The position numbers and the translations under genes were made by a program. DNA of 22,088 bases from Peptococcaceae bacterium (lineage in GTDB: Bacteria; Bacillota; DSM-12270; Thermacetogeniales; Thermacetogeniaceae): positions 1 to 22,088 of the forward strand of contig PLQY01000070.1 in NCBI GenBank assembly GCA_003160265.1, written 5' to 3'. The first letter of the stretch is position 1. Each line of letters begins with the position of its first letter. Of the stretch, positions 1-7,947 are shown in pieces. The notes under the pieces are model-generated. The model was not told where the DNA came from. It worked only from the letters and a program-made list of their open reading frames with translations, and ran no database searches.

Positions 1-2
1 GC

Positions 3-2594
3 ATCACCATCTGCAACATGGAGAACATCGACCCGATGGGGGTGCATACCGGCGACAGCATCGTGGTGGCGCCGTCCCAGACCCTGACCGATCATGAATA
101 CCAGATGCTCAGGACGGCATCGCTCAAGATTATCAGGGCACTGGGGGTGGAAGGCGGCTGCAACATCCAGTATGCTCTGGACCCGCACAGCTTCCAGTAT
201 TACGTCATCGAAGTCAATCCCCGGGTCAGCCGGTCCAGTGCCCTGGCGTCCAAGGCCACCGGCTATCCGATCGCCCGGGTGGCCTCGAAGATTGCTCTCG
301 GGCTACGCCTCGACGAGATCGAGAACTTCGTCACCCGGAAGACCTGGGCCTGCTTTGAACCGGCCATGGACTACTGCGTGGTGAAGGTCCCCCGCTGGCC
401 GTTTGACAAGTTCCGGAGCGCCGACCGCACTCTGGGCACCCAGATGAAGGCCACCGGAGAAGTGATGGCCATCGACCGCACCTTCGAGGGCGCCCTGATG
501 AAGGCGGTGCGGTCGCTGGACCTCCAGAATGTCGGTCTCTCATACCCGGGCCTGGGCAGCCTGGACGACCAGGAGTTGCTGGACCGGCTGGCAACTCCTA
601 CAGACGAGAGGCTGTTCCTGGTGGCGGAAGCCTTCAGACGCAATATTCTCCTGCATCTGATAGCTGACTTGACCAGCATTGATAAATTCTTCCTGCACAA
701 GATCCGGGTGATCACCGATTTGGAAAAAGTGCTTGGAAACGTTCACAATACCTGCGAACTGGACCCGGAAACAGTGCGGCAGGCCAAGCGGTATGGTTTT
801 AGCGACCTGCTGATCAGCCGCCTGACCGGGATCTCCGTCCCGGCGATCAGGCAGTGGCGCTATAGCAGCGGCATCAGACCGGTGTACAAAATGGTGGATA
901 CCTGCGCCGCCGAGTTCGAGGCAGCGACGCCCTACTTCTACTCGACCTATGACCTGGAGAACGAGGCCGTGCCCACACCCAGGCGCAAGGTGCTGGTGAT
1001 CGGCGGCGGTCCCATCCGGATCGGGCAGGGGATCGAATTCGACTACTGCTCCGTGCACTCATGTTTAGCCCTGAAGCAGGAGCAGGTCGAGGCCCTGATC
1101 ATCAACAACAATCCGGAAACCGTCAGCACCGATTTCGACATCGCCGACCGGCTCTACTTCGAGCCCCTGACCCTGGAGGACGTGCTGAACGTGGTGGAAT
1201 TGGAACGGCCGGACGGGGTGATCGTGCAGTTTGGGGGGCAGACCGCCATCAACCTGGCCGGTCCGCTGGCAGCGGCGGGGGTACCGGTCCTGGGAACATC
1301 CGTGGACAAGATCGACGAGGCCGAGGACCGGGAAAGGTTTGAGCAGTTGTTGACCGGCCTGGGAATCCAGAAACCGCCCGGCAGGGGCGCCGCCGGGATG
1401 GAGGAGGCCAGATCGATTGCCCGTCAGATCGGCTTCCCGGTCCTGGTGCGGCCTTCGTACGTGCTGGGCGGCAGGGCGATGGAGATTGTCTACGGCGAGG
1501 AGGACCTGGAGAGCTACGTCGCCAATGCCGTGGAAGCCTCACCCAACCACCCGGTGCTGATCGATAAGTATTTCCAGGGTCAGGAGCTAGAGGTCGATGC
1601 CATCTGTGACGGGGAACAGGTGCTGATCCCCGGCATCATGGAGCATGTGGAGCGGGCGGGGGTGCACTCCGGAGACAGCATTGCGGTGTATCCGGCGCGC
1701 CTGACGCAGGAGGTCGTCGACCGGATCGTCGACGATACCACTAGGATCGCCCTGGCCCTGCAGGTCCGGGGCATCCTCAACATCCAGTTCGTCTATTACC
1801 AGGGAGAGGTTTACGTGATCGAGGTCAACCCGCGGGCGAGCCGCACGGTACCCTTCCTGAGCAAGATCACCGGGATCCCCATGGTGCTCCTGGCTACCAG
1901 GATCATGCTGGGCCGGACGCTGCGCGGCCTGGGCTACAAGGACGGCCTAGCCGGGACCGGCGCTCTGGTGGCGGTCAAGGTGCCGGTCTTCTCCTTCGGC
2001 AAGCTCACCCGGGTGGATACCTGCCTGGGACCGGAGATGAAGTCCACCGGCGAGGTCATGGGTGTGGACCGCACCGTTCCCTGCGCCCTGTACAAGGGCC
2101 TGATCGCCGCCGGTTGTTCCGTGCCGCGCTCCGGTTCGATGCTGATCACTATCGCCGACCGTGATAAGCTCGAGGCCCTGCCCCTGGTGGAGGGGCTGTC
2201 CGGGATGGGGCTGGACTTTTACGCCACCCGGGGCACCGCCGCCTTTCTACGGGAGCGGGGGCTGGCCGTCAAGGATGTCCACAAGCTCGAGGAAGGATCT
2301 CCCCACGTGGTCGACCTGATCACGGCCGGCCGGGTGAACTTCGTGATCAATACATACAGCGGCGGGCAGGGTGCGGCCCGGGACGGGTTCCAGATCAGGA
2401 GAGCGGCGGTGGAGCATGGGATTCCCTGCCTGACCTCCCTGGACACCGCCCGCGCCCTGCAGGAAGTGATCGCCTTTCTCCAGGGAGGCGGGGAGAGTTC
2501 CCTGATTTCCCTGGACGAATATGCGCAGGCTGGGAACATCGCCATGAGAAAAAAGATTCCGGTATCAGACGTCCGGCAGCTGACATCTGGATAG
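3..2594 (+). CDS. carB: Carbamoyl-phosphate synthase large subunit (5' partial)
   Basis: The frame is open from the first complete codon at base 3, so the window edge cuts the gene. About 860 residues are visible of a family length near 1070, so roughly the first 200-230 residues of the first ATP-grasp half are missing. CarB makes carbamoyl phosphate from bicarbonate, two ATP and ammonia channelled from CarA. What is seen: the first-half signature [13 protein letters not shown] and [20 protein letters not shown]; the linking oligomerisation domain; a second ATP-grasp half starting near [20 protein letters not shown], with [17 protein letters not shown] and [16 protein letters not shown]; and a C-terminal MGS-like allosteric domain ([26 protein letters not shown]). 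The internal duplication typical of CarB is clear. The stop is followed after 11 bases by the pyrK start, so carB is co-transcribed with the pyr genes. Identity is certain; only the N-terminus is unknown. Confidence 0.97.
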   Translation: MTICNMENIDPMGVHTGDSIVVAPSQTLTDHEYQMLRTASLKIIRALGVEGGCNIQYALDPHSFQYYVIEVNPRVSRSSALASKATGYPIARVASKIALGLRLDEIENFVTRKTWACFEPAMDYCVVKVPRWPFDKFRSADRTLGTQMKATGEVMAIDRTFEGALMKAVRSLDLQNVGLSYPGLGSLDDQELLDRLATPTDERLFLVAEAFRRNILLHLIADLTSIDKFFLHKIRVITDLEKVLGNVHNTCELDPETVRQAKRYGFSDLLISRLTGISVPAIRQWRYSSGIRPVYKMVDTCAAEFEAATPYFYSTYDLENEAVPTPRRKVLVIGGGPIRIGQGIEFDYCSVHSCLALKQEQVEALIINNNPETVSTDFDIADRLYFEPLTLEDVLNVVELERPDGVIVQFGGQTAINLAGPLAAAGVPVLGTSVDKIDEAEDRERFEQLLTGLGIQKPPGRGAAGMEEARSIARQIGFPVLVRPSYVLGGRAMEIVYGEEDLESYVANAVEASPNHPVLIDKYFQGQELEVDAICDGEQVLIPGIMEHVERAGVHSGDSIAVYPARLTQEVVDRIVDDTTRIALALQVRGILNIQFVYYQGEVYVIEVNPRASRTVPFLSKITGIPMVLLATRIMLGRTLRGLGYKDGLAGTGALVAVKVPVFSFGKLTRVDTCLGPEMKSTGEVMGVDRTVPCALYKGLIAAGCSVPRSGSMLITIADRDKLEALPLVEGLSGMGLDFYATRGTAAFLRERGLAVKDVHKLEEGSPHVVDLITAGRVNFVINTYSGGQGAARDGFQIRRAAVEHGIPCLTSLDTARALQEVIAFLQGGGESSLISLDEYAQAGNIAMRKKIPVSDVRQLTSG

Positions 2595-2605
2595 AGGTGA
2601 TAGCT

Positions 2606-3394
2606 ATGAGTAAAACGGGTGAATACTCGACAAGGGTGGTTGAACACTTAGTCCTGTCCCGTGATGTTTTCCGTTTGACCCTGGAGGCGACGAAGTTGGC
2701 TGCGGCTGCCCGGCCCGGGCAGTTTGCGATGCTGGGCTGCGGCTCTGGTTTTGACCCCTTCCTGAGACGCCCCCTGAGTATTCACCGGGTGCAGGGCGTA
2801 TCAGGAACGGTGAGCTTTCTGTACCGGGTGCGGGGCAGGGGAACAGAATGGCTGGCTTCCAGGCGACAGGGTGAGGCTGTATCTTTATTGGGGCCGCTGG
2901 GACGGGGATTCCGGTATGAGGGGAATAGCAAGCGGGCGCTCTTGGTGAGCGCCGGCATCGGCGTCGCTCCACTCCTGTTCCTGGCCGAAACCCTGATGGG
3001 ATTGAACTGGACGATAACCATTCTGATTGGCGCCCGAACCAGGAAAGGCATCCTCTGCCGGTCAGACTTCGAGCGTTACGGCAGGGTGCTTGTCAGTACC
3101 GATGACGGCAGTGCAGGTCGCCGCGGCTCGGTTGTCGATCTGCTCAGAAAGGTGTTTGACAAAGATTCCTATGCACAGATCTACGCTTGCGGACCACAAC
3201 CGGTCCTCGTGGCGGTGAGTCAGCTTAGCGCCGATAAAGGCATCCCGGCGCAACTGTCCCTGGAAGAGCGGATGGCCTGCGGACTCGGCGCCTGCATGGG
3301 CTGTGTCTGCCAGGGAGCAGACCCCTCACGAATGGTGCGGGTGTGTGCCGATGGGCCGGTATTCGACGCTTCGGAGGTGATCCTGAATGGCTGA
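2606..3394 (+). CDS. pyrK: Dihydroorotate dehydrogenase B, electron transfer subunit
   Basis: This 262-residue protein transfers electrons from dihydroorotate oxidation in PyrD to NAD+ through FAD and a [2Fe-2S] cluster. Visible signatures: FAD-binding RRPLS (54-58), the nucleotide-binding SAGIGVAPL (115-123), and a C-terminal ferredoxin-like cysteine set C225, C230, C233 and C247 within MACGLGACMGCVC. I chose ATG 2606 because GAGGTGAT ends five bases before it. A GTG at 2597 is in frame but would sit inside that ribosome binding site. The last 8 bases overlap the pyrD start, which fits coupled translation of the two subunits of one complex. The family also includes sulfide dehydrogenase and NfnA-type subunits, but the position directly before pyrD settles the assignment. 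Confidence 0.95.
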   Translation: MSKTGEYSTRVVEHLVLSRDVFRLTLEATKLAAAARPGQFAMLGCGSGFDPFLRRPLSIHRVQGVSGTVSFLYRVRGRGTEWLASRRQGEAVSLLGPLGRGFRYEGNSKRALLVSAGIGVAPLLFLAETLMGLNWTITILIGARTRKGILCRSDFERYGRVLVSTDDGSAGRRGSVVDLLRKVFDKDSYAQIYACGPQPVLVAVSQLSADKGIPAQLSLEERMACGLGACMGCVCQGADPSRMVRVCADGPVFDASEVILNG

Positions 3395-4325
3395 CCTGCC
3401 GGTGCAGATCGCCGGAATCGGCATGAAGAATCCGGTGTTGGTCGCCTCCGGTACCTTCGGGTACGGAGCGGAGTACCGGCCGGTTTTCGATGTCAGCAGA
3501 CTGGGGGCGCTGGTAACCAAGGGCCTGACCCTGAAGCCGTGCGCCGGCAATCCGGCGCCCCGGCTCTGGGAGACCCCGGCGGGGCTGCTCAACGCCATCG
3601 GTTTGCAAAACCCGGGGGTGGACGTTTTTATCAGCGATATCCTGCCGGTGATGCGGTCATACGGCGTGCCCGTGATTGCCAACATCGCCGGGTTTACCGG
3701 GGAGGAGTTCGTGGCCCTGGCCGAACGCCTCGACGGCTCCGGGGTGGACGGCCTGGAACTGAATATCTCCTGCCCCAATGTCAAAGCCGGCGGCATGGCC
3801 CTGGGGGCCGACCCCTGCCTGGCGGCGTCGGTAGTGGCTGCCGTAGTACGGGCCACCTCGCTGCCGGTGATCGTCAAGCTCACCCCCAACGTGACCGATA
3901 TTGCCGGCCTGGCCCGGGAAGTGGTCGCTGCCGGGGCGGCCGCCCTGTCGCTGATCAATACCCTGCTGGGCCTGGCCATCGACGTGGATGCCGGAAAGCC
4001 GGCCCTGGGCAATGTCACGGGCGGCCTCTCCGGCCCGGCGATCCGCCCGGTGGCGGTGCGGGCGGTGTGGCAGGTGGCCCAGTCCGTTGACGTTCCGATC
4101 ATCGGCATGGGAGGCATCTGCACCGGACGCGACGCCCTGGAGTTCATCCTGGCCGGGGCATCGGCGGTAGCGGTGGGCTCTGCCCTCTTCCACGACCCCC
4201 TGGCGGCAGTGAAGGTCATCAAGGAGTTGGAGCGATACTGTGAACGGAAGGAGATCGGCGACTGGCGGTCGCTGATCGGCGCCGCCTGGAAGCGTGGGAA
4301 TTCGTTGGCTGGGGAAGTTAGGTGA
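3387..4325 (+). CDS. pyrD: Dihydroorotate dehydrogenase B, catalytic subunit (class 1B)
   Basis: A 312-residue FMN-containing TIM barrel that oxidises dihydroorotate to orotate, the only redox step of pyrimidine synthesis. The class 1B assignment rests on the catalytic cysteine C129 in ELNISCPNVKAGG (class 2 enzymes have serine) and on the adjacent pyrK. Other signatures are LVTKGLTLKP, NAIGLQNPG (69-77), VKLTPNVTDI and the FMN phosphate loop GMGGICTGRDALEF followed by GASAVAVGSAL. A strong GGAGGTGAT site lies inside the end of pyrK, six bases before ATG 3387. The frame ends TGA at 4325. It lies in the pyr operon and is cytosolic. Confidence 0.97.
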   Translation: MADLPVQIAGIGMKNPVLVASGTFGYGAEYRPVFDVSRLGALVTKGLTLKPCAGNPAPRLWETPAGLLNAIGLQNPGVDVFISDILPVMRSYGVPVIANIAGFTGEEFVALAERLDGSGVDGLELNISCPNVKAGGMALGADPCLAASVVAAVVRATSLPVIVKLTPNVTDIAGLAREVVAAGAAALSLINTLLGLAIDVDAGKPALGNVTGGLSGPAIRPVAVRAVWQVAQSVDVPIIGMGGICTGRDALEFILAGASAVAVGSALFHDPLAAVKVIKELERYCERKEIGDWRSLIGAAWKRGNSLAGEVR

Positions 4326-4339
4326 ACGGAGGGGTTTAC

Positions 4340-5059
4340 ATGAAAGCCAGGGAGAGACTGATCGTCGCCCTTGATGTCAGCACGTTGGAACAGGCCAGGA
4401 GTCTGGTGGCAGAACTGCATGACCTGGCGGACATGTTCAAGGTCGGCCTGGAACTGTTCTGCAGCCACGGTCCCCGGGCGGTGGAGACAGTACTCGAACA
4501 AGGAGGACGTGTTTTTCTGGACCTCAAATACCACGACATTCCCAATACTGTGGCCGGTGCGGCCCGGGCGGCCGTCCGCATGGGCGTGTCCATGTTCAAC
4601 TTGCATATTGCCGGTGGGGCGGAGATGATGATGGCGGCGCTGGAAGCAGCCCTCCAGGAGGCCGGATCGGACGTGGTCCCGAGGATTCTGGGGGTCACCG
4701 TGCTCACCAGCCTGGGCGCCGGCCAATTGCGGGACGAGCTTGGCCTGGTGCGCCCTCCGGCGGAGCAGGTGGTGTTTTGGGCGAAACAGGCCAGGGATTG
4801 CGGGCTGTCGGGGGTGGTGGCCTCACCCCAGGAGATCCTTTCGATCCGCCAGCACTGCGGAAACGGCTTTTTGATCGTGACACCGGGGATTCGCCCGGCG
4901 GGTTCCGCGACGGACGACCAGAAGCGGATCAGCACACCGGGTGCGGCATTGCATGCAGGAGCCGACTACCTGGTGGTGGGGCGCCCGATCACCAGGGCAT
5001 CCGAACCGCGCCAGGCGGCTCTAGCTATAATAGAAGAGATGGAGGCGGCAAGTCTGTGA
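4340..5059 (+). CDS. pyrF: Orotidine-5'-phosphate decarboxylase
   Basis: A 239-residue protein that decarboxylates OMP to UMP. The catalytic array is visible: D12 and K34 near the N-terminus, and D61-K63-D66 in FLDLKYHDIPNT, the diagnostic DxKxxD motif. The phosphate-gripping segments LIVTPGIRPAG and YLVVGRPIT lie near the C-terminus. ATG 4340 is chosen because GGAGGGG sits five bases upstream; a GTG at 4322 overlaps the pyrD stop but would place that site inside the gene. The stop TGA at 5057-5059 shares bases with the GTG start of pyrE. Length and motifs are normal for the short bacterial family. Confidence 0.96.
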   Translation: MKARERLIVALDVSTLEQARSLVAELHDLADMFKVGLELFCSHGPRAVETVLEQGGRVFLDLKYHDIPNTVAGAARAAVRMGVSMFNLHIAGGAEMMMAALEAALQEAGSDVVPRILGVTVLTSLGAGQLRDELGLVRPPAEQVVFWAKQARDCGLSGVVASPQEILSIRQHCGNGFLIVTPGIRPAGSATDDQKRISTPGAALHAGADYLVVGRPITRASEPRQAALAIIEEMEAASL

Positions 5060-5649
5060 ACGACAAACAAGTTTTGGATGCTTTTCAACGTTATGGGGCG
5101 CTCCTGGATGGGCACTTCCTGCTGACCTCGGGGCTGCACAGTAATGGCTACATTCAGTGTGCCTTAGTGCTGCAGCACCCTGAGGTAGCCACGCAATTAG
5201 GGGCCCAACTGGCAGGGTTTTTCAGAAACATCCCCATCGACCTGGTGGCCGGCCCCGCCCTGGGAGGGGTGCTGGTCGCCCAGGAGGTGGCCCGGGCTTT
5301 AGGGGTAAGAGCACTGTTTGCTGAACGGGATCAGGAAAGGATGTGCCTGCGGCGCGGCTTTTTCGTCGCTCCCGGAGAGAGGGCACTGGTGGTCGAGGAC
5401 GTGGTGACCACCGGCGGTTCCACGAGAGAGGTCATTGATGTAGTCACCGAAGCAGGTGCGAAGGTGGTGGGTGTCGGGGCGCTGATCGACAGACGTAGCG
5501 GCAGCCTGGATCTGGGCGTACCATTCCACGCACTACTGCGCCTGGAGATCGCCACCTACGACCCTGAAACCTGTCCGCTCTGCCGGACCGGATTGCCCGC
5601 GGTGAAACCTGGCAGCCGTAAGGTCGGAGTCACCAGCAGTGTCTGGTAG
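5056..5649 (+). CDS. pyrE: Orotate phosphoribosyltransferase
   Basis: A 197-residue enzyme that joins orotate to PRPP to form OMP. The PRPP loop VEDVVTTGGST (113-123) and a flexible loop rich in R and E (RDQERMCLRRGF) are visible. The C-terminal CPLCRTGLPAVKPGSR block is typical of the Gram-positive/Thermus-type family. The start is GTG 5056, overlapping the pyrF stop as GTGA, with GGAGG ten bases upstream; the frame is open far upstream but that part is out-of-frame pyrF sequence. Oddity: after KPGSR, where such proteins usually end, nine more residues (KVGVTSSVW) run into DNA that is antisense to a decayed copy of the rqcH 3' end. The natural stop was therefore probably lost in a rearrangement. 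The catalytic part is intact. Confidence 0.95.
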   Translation: MNDKQVLDAFQRYGALLDGHFLLTSGLHSNGYIQCALVLQHPEVATQLGAQLAGFFRNIPIDLVAGPALGGVLVAQEVARALGVRALFAERDQERMCLRRGFFVAPGERALVVEDVVTTGGSTREVIDVVTEAGAKVVGVGALIDRRSGSLDLGVPFHALLRLEIATYDPETCPLCRTGLPAVKPGSRKVGVTSSVW

Positions 5650-5723
5650 TTCTCGGGCAACACGAGACCGGGGCGGCCGTTGGCTGACTTCCAGACGTTT
5701 TTTTCGAGGTGTGTGAAGTCGAC
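5622..5723 (-). pseudogene. Remnant of an rqcH-like 3' end
   Basis: Read on the - strand from 5723, the DNA encodes VDFTHLEKNVWK, then SANGRPGLVLPENYQTLLVTP. This aligns with the C-terminus of the intact rqcH product (VDYTLRKNVWK, then PAKARPGFVLYENFRTLLVVP) with one extra residue. The frame is open over these 34 codons, but no start or upstream NFACT sequence accompanies it and no stop follows. It overlaps the last nine codons of pyrE on the other strand. DNA similarity to the intact gene is clear but imperfect, with many third-base differences. This looks like the tail of an older or orthologous copy, not a fresh duplication. It is presumably non-functional. Confidence 0.8.
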
Positions 5724-5744
5724 CTAAAGCGAATGCCTTTCGAT

Positions 5745-5829
5745 AAGGATTAGGGCGTGGTTCCAGTAGGGCGAAGGATTCGGCGTTAGCCTCTTTCGCC
5801 GGATGTGAACGACAATCGCCCTTAGCCTT
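5745..5829. repeat. Palindromic, structured spacer element
   Basis: The outer arms 5745-5757 and 5817-5829 are inverted repeats matching at 11 of 13 positions (AAGGATTAGGGCG against CGCCCTTAGCCTT). Inside, ATTCGGCG (5778-5785) and CGCCGGAT (5797-5804) form a second stem around an 11-base loop. The AAGGATT...GGCG motif recurs in direct orientation within the element. No ORF is apparent. It separates the rqcH remnant from the intact rqcH. It could be a REP/BIME-like repeat or a structured 3' UTR; its copy number elsewhere cannot be judged here. Confidence 0.5.
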
Positions 5830-5831
5830 GC

Positions 5832-5858
5832 CTTCCTACCAGGAGGCGGGAAGTTTTT
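5832..5858 (+). terminator. Weak candidate terminator after pyrE
   Basis: CTTCC (5832-5836) pairs with GGAAG (5849-5853), directly followed by five T (5854-5858). The stem is short, with one possible wobble pair more, so this is a weak call. A stronger hairpin lies 60 bases further on. Confidence 0.3.
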
Positions 5859-5884
5859 CGGCCGGGGATCAAACAGCACGGATT

Positions 5885-7651
5885 TTATAGAGCTTCCGGA
5901 ACCACTAACAGGGTCCGGAAGTTTTCATACAGGACGAATCCCGGCCGGGCCTTGGCGGGTTTCCAGACGTTTTTGCGGAGCGTGTAGTCGACTGGTACCT
6001 TGGATGAGCGCCTGCTATCGCTGTAAAAAGCGGCCAGTTGGGCAGCCTGCTCCAAGGTGGCGTCCGGGATCTGACGTCCCGGTTGCGACCTGATGATCAC
6101 GTGGGAGCCCGGGGCGTCCTTGGCGTGCAGCCAGAGGTCTTCTTTATTGGCCAGGTGCATGGTCAGGTAGTCGTTTTGCCGGTTGTTTTTTCCGACCAGG
6201 ATCTCGAAACCATCCGCAGACCCGATCTTGGAGACCTGCGGCAGGCTCTTCTGCTGCGGTTTCTCTCTGGGTGCAGAGCCTGCCTTACGCCCCCTGTCTC
6301 TCGCTTTCACGTAGTGTGCCTGTTCCAGCTCAGCCCTGATCTCGTTCAACTCGTCAACTGTCTCTGCCAGGTCGAGGGCGGTCCTGATGCTGGATAGATA
6401 TCTCTGCTCCTCCATTGTCTGATCCATCTGCAACTTGTTGATCTTCAAGGTGTTGCGGGCTTTCTCGTAGCGGCGAAACAACTGCTGGGCGTTCTGAGAC
6501 GGGGTCAAGGACGGATTCAACTCGATCTCCAGGGGCGGTGCCTCCGGATCGTAGAGGTTGGGCAGCAGCGCCCTGGTCTGCCCTCTTTCGATCAGGTGCA
6601 GGTGGGCAAGGAGCATCTCCCCCCGGATCCGGATATCCTGGCCCTGCCTGGCGTCATCCTGGGACTGCTGCTGCAGGGACAGCTTTTTTTCGACCCGGGC
6701 GCTTTGCTGCCTGACCGTGCCGGCGAGGGTGTTCTGCAACTGCTGGAACCTTGCTATCTCGGTATGCCCGGCGTAGAAGTCGTCAGCGGCCGCGTTCAGG
6801 GACGGTCTGGCCGTCAGGGACAGCCCCTGGTATTGGGTTGGGAGAAATGGAGTATAGCAGACCGGGTTTTTCCCCTCCAGGACCAGGGTCGGCTCGCTAT
6901 TGCCCTGCAGCAGCGGCCCCACGGTTTTTTGCAACATCTGCCAGAGGGATCGCAGTTCATACTCGCCGCAGTCTTCCAGGCGAAGATCCAGGGGCAGGTT
7001 CGCCCGGAACAGGAGTTCCCGGGCAAGTTCGGGCCCGATTCCCGCCAGGCGCTTGAAGACCAGGTCCTCAAGGGTCTTGTCCCAGCCTCCCCCCTGGAGG
7101 GCACTGATAAACTGCTCTTCATCCAACTCCAGGGGATGCTGCTTGTTCTGGGCGGGCGGAGCGATGTAGAGCCGCCCGGGGAGTACCTCCCGGTAGCGGC
7201 TGACCGCATGGGAATAGCGTTTGATAGCATCGATGATCTGTCCGGTTTTCCGGTCGACCAGGATCAGATTGCTGTGCTTTCCCATGATCTCGCTGATCAG
7301 TTGGACATCCTGATAACCGCCGCTCTCATCAAGACGGGAGAAAGTAAAATAGACGACCCGGTCAAGGCCTACCTGCTGAATGTTGACCAGACGGCTGCCC
7401 TCCAGGTACTTCCTCAGGACGAAGCAGAAGGTGGGCGGGGAGGCCGGGTTCTTCCTGTCGCGGGAGGTCAGGTGCAGCCTGGCGTTTTCCGCATGGGCGG
7501 ACAGGAGCAGACGCAGGCTCTGACCGGGCTTGCGCACGCTCAGGACTATTTCCATCTGCTGAGGCTGGTAGACCCGGTCGACCCGGCCCTGCAGGAGTTG
7601 GCTCTGCAATTCCCCGGTAATCAAAAAGAGGGTGATCCCGTCAGGCGACAT
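5885..7651 (-). CDS. rqcH: RqcH / NFACT-family ribosome quality control protein
   Basis: A 588-residue NFACT protein, the bacterial homologue of Rqc2, formerly annotated as fibronectin-binding protein A. In Bacillus subtilis RqcH binds stalled 50S-peptidyl-tRNA complexes and recruits tRNA-Ala to add C-terminal alanine tails for degradation. Visible: an NFACT-N domain from the start (ITGELQSQLLQGRVDRVYQP), the D97-R98 pair in GLDRVV that is essential in the B. subtilis enzyme, HhH-like and coiled-coil regions from about 200 to 440, a basic linker, and the NFACT-R domain (LANKEDLWLHAKDAPGSHV, then QAAQLAAFYSDSR). Length is normal. ATG 7651 is preceded by GGAG at about eight bases. It is transcribed against the pyr operon from its own promoter at 7700-7728. 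A diverged second copy of its 3' end lies at 5622-5723. Confidence 0.95.
   Translation of the reverse strand: MSPDGITLFLITGELQSQLLQGRVDRVYQPQQMEIVLSVRKPGQSLRLLLSAHAENARLHLTSRDRKNPASPPTFCFVLRKYLEGSRLVNIQQVGLDRVVYFTFSRLDESGGYQDVQLISEIMGKHSNLILVDRKTGQIIDAIKRYSHAVSRYREVLPGRLYIAPPAQNKQHPLELDEEQFISALQGGGWDKTLEDLVFKRLAGIGPELARELLFRANLPLDLRLEDCGEYELRSLWQMLQKTVGPLLQGNSEPTLVLEGKNPVCYTPFLPTQYQGLSLTARPSLNAAADDFYAGHTEIARFQQLQNTLAGTVRQQSARVEKKLSLQQQSQDDARQGQDIRIRGEMLLAHLHLIERGQTRALLPNLYDPEAPPLEIELNPSLTPSQNAQQLFRRYEKARNTLKINKLQMDQTMEEQRYLSSIRTALDLAETVDELNEIRAELEQAHYVKARDRGRKAGSAPREKPQQKSLPQVSKIGSADGFEILVGKNNRQNDYLTMHLANKEDLWLHAKDAPGSHVIIRSQPGRQIPDATLEQAAQLAAFYSDSRRSSKVPVDYTLRKNVWKPAKARPGFVLYENFRTLLVVPEAL
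5893..5925 (+). terminator. Candidate pyr operon terminator inside the rqcH 3' end
   Basis: A perfect 8-bp inverted repeat, CTTCCGGA (5893-5900) and TCCGGAAG (5914-5921), with a 13-base loop and then TTTT. Oriented on the + strand it would stop transcripts arriving from pyrE. It lies within the last codons of the convergent rqcH gene, so the same bases also encode that protein's C-terminus. On the - strand there is no T-run after it. Confidence 0.55.
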
Positions 7652-7699
7652 CTGCTTCTACTCCATTCCCGCTGCCGGCGCTGGGCAATCTTGCTACGA

Positions 7700-7728
7700 A
7701 GTATATGCCTGCGACTGCTGGCAGTCAA
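7700..7728 (-). promoter_or_regulatory. Sigma-A-type promoter for rqcH
   Basis: On the - strand, TTGACT (7728-7723) is separated by exactly 17 bases from TATACT (7705-7700). Each hexamer matches the consensus at five of six positions. Transcription would begin near 7693, leaving a leader of about 40 bases before rqcH. Confidence 0.75.
7713..7726. promoter_or_regulatory. Palindrome within the rqcH promoter (candidate operator)
   Basis: GACTGC-TG-GCAGTC is a perfect inverted repeat with 6-bp arms and a 2-base centre. It covers half of the -35 hexamer and most of the spacer of the rqcH promoter, where a bound repressor would block polymerase. No cognate regulator is evident nearby. Confidence 0.4.
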
Positions 7729-7819
7729 TTGGAATCAGCTCGAAAAAACGATCAAAGCGCTGCGCCACAGATGACTACCCGCTCTGATGGCGACGCCGCC
7801 GGCGTTATGGGGGTCTAAG

Positions 7820-7848
7820 TTGCACTTATACCTGTTTCATTGTAATAT
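7820..7848 (+). promoter_or_regulatory. Possible promoter for dapF-dapL
   Basis: TTGCAC (7820-7825) and TAATAT (7843-7848) are 17 bases apart, about 100 bases before dapF. Matches are 3/6 and 4/6. The 7652-7947 divergent spacer holds this, the rqcH promoter and a short ACGCC-GCC-GGCGT hairpin at 7793-7805; I see no gene in it. Confidence 0.35.
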
Positions 7849-7947
7849 TTATACAGACAAGGATGAGTTGATCTATACATGATGACCGAAAAAGGGGAAA
7901 GTGCTATTGCTCGGTAATTGGACTCAGGGCACGTGTGGAGGCGGGCT

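Noticed and set aside
3326..4726. A 466-codon open frame on the - strand opposite pyrD and pyrF
   Set aside because: It mirrors two certain genes and spans their junction; proline/arginine/serine-rich with no recognisable domain.
6596..7774. A 392-codon open frame on the + strand opposite rqcH
   Set aside because: It is antisense to a gene with clear NFACT motifs, has no family features, and its composition (many L, Q, G) is what a GC-rich complement gives.
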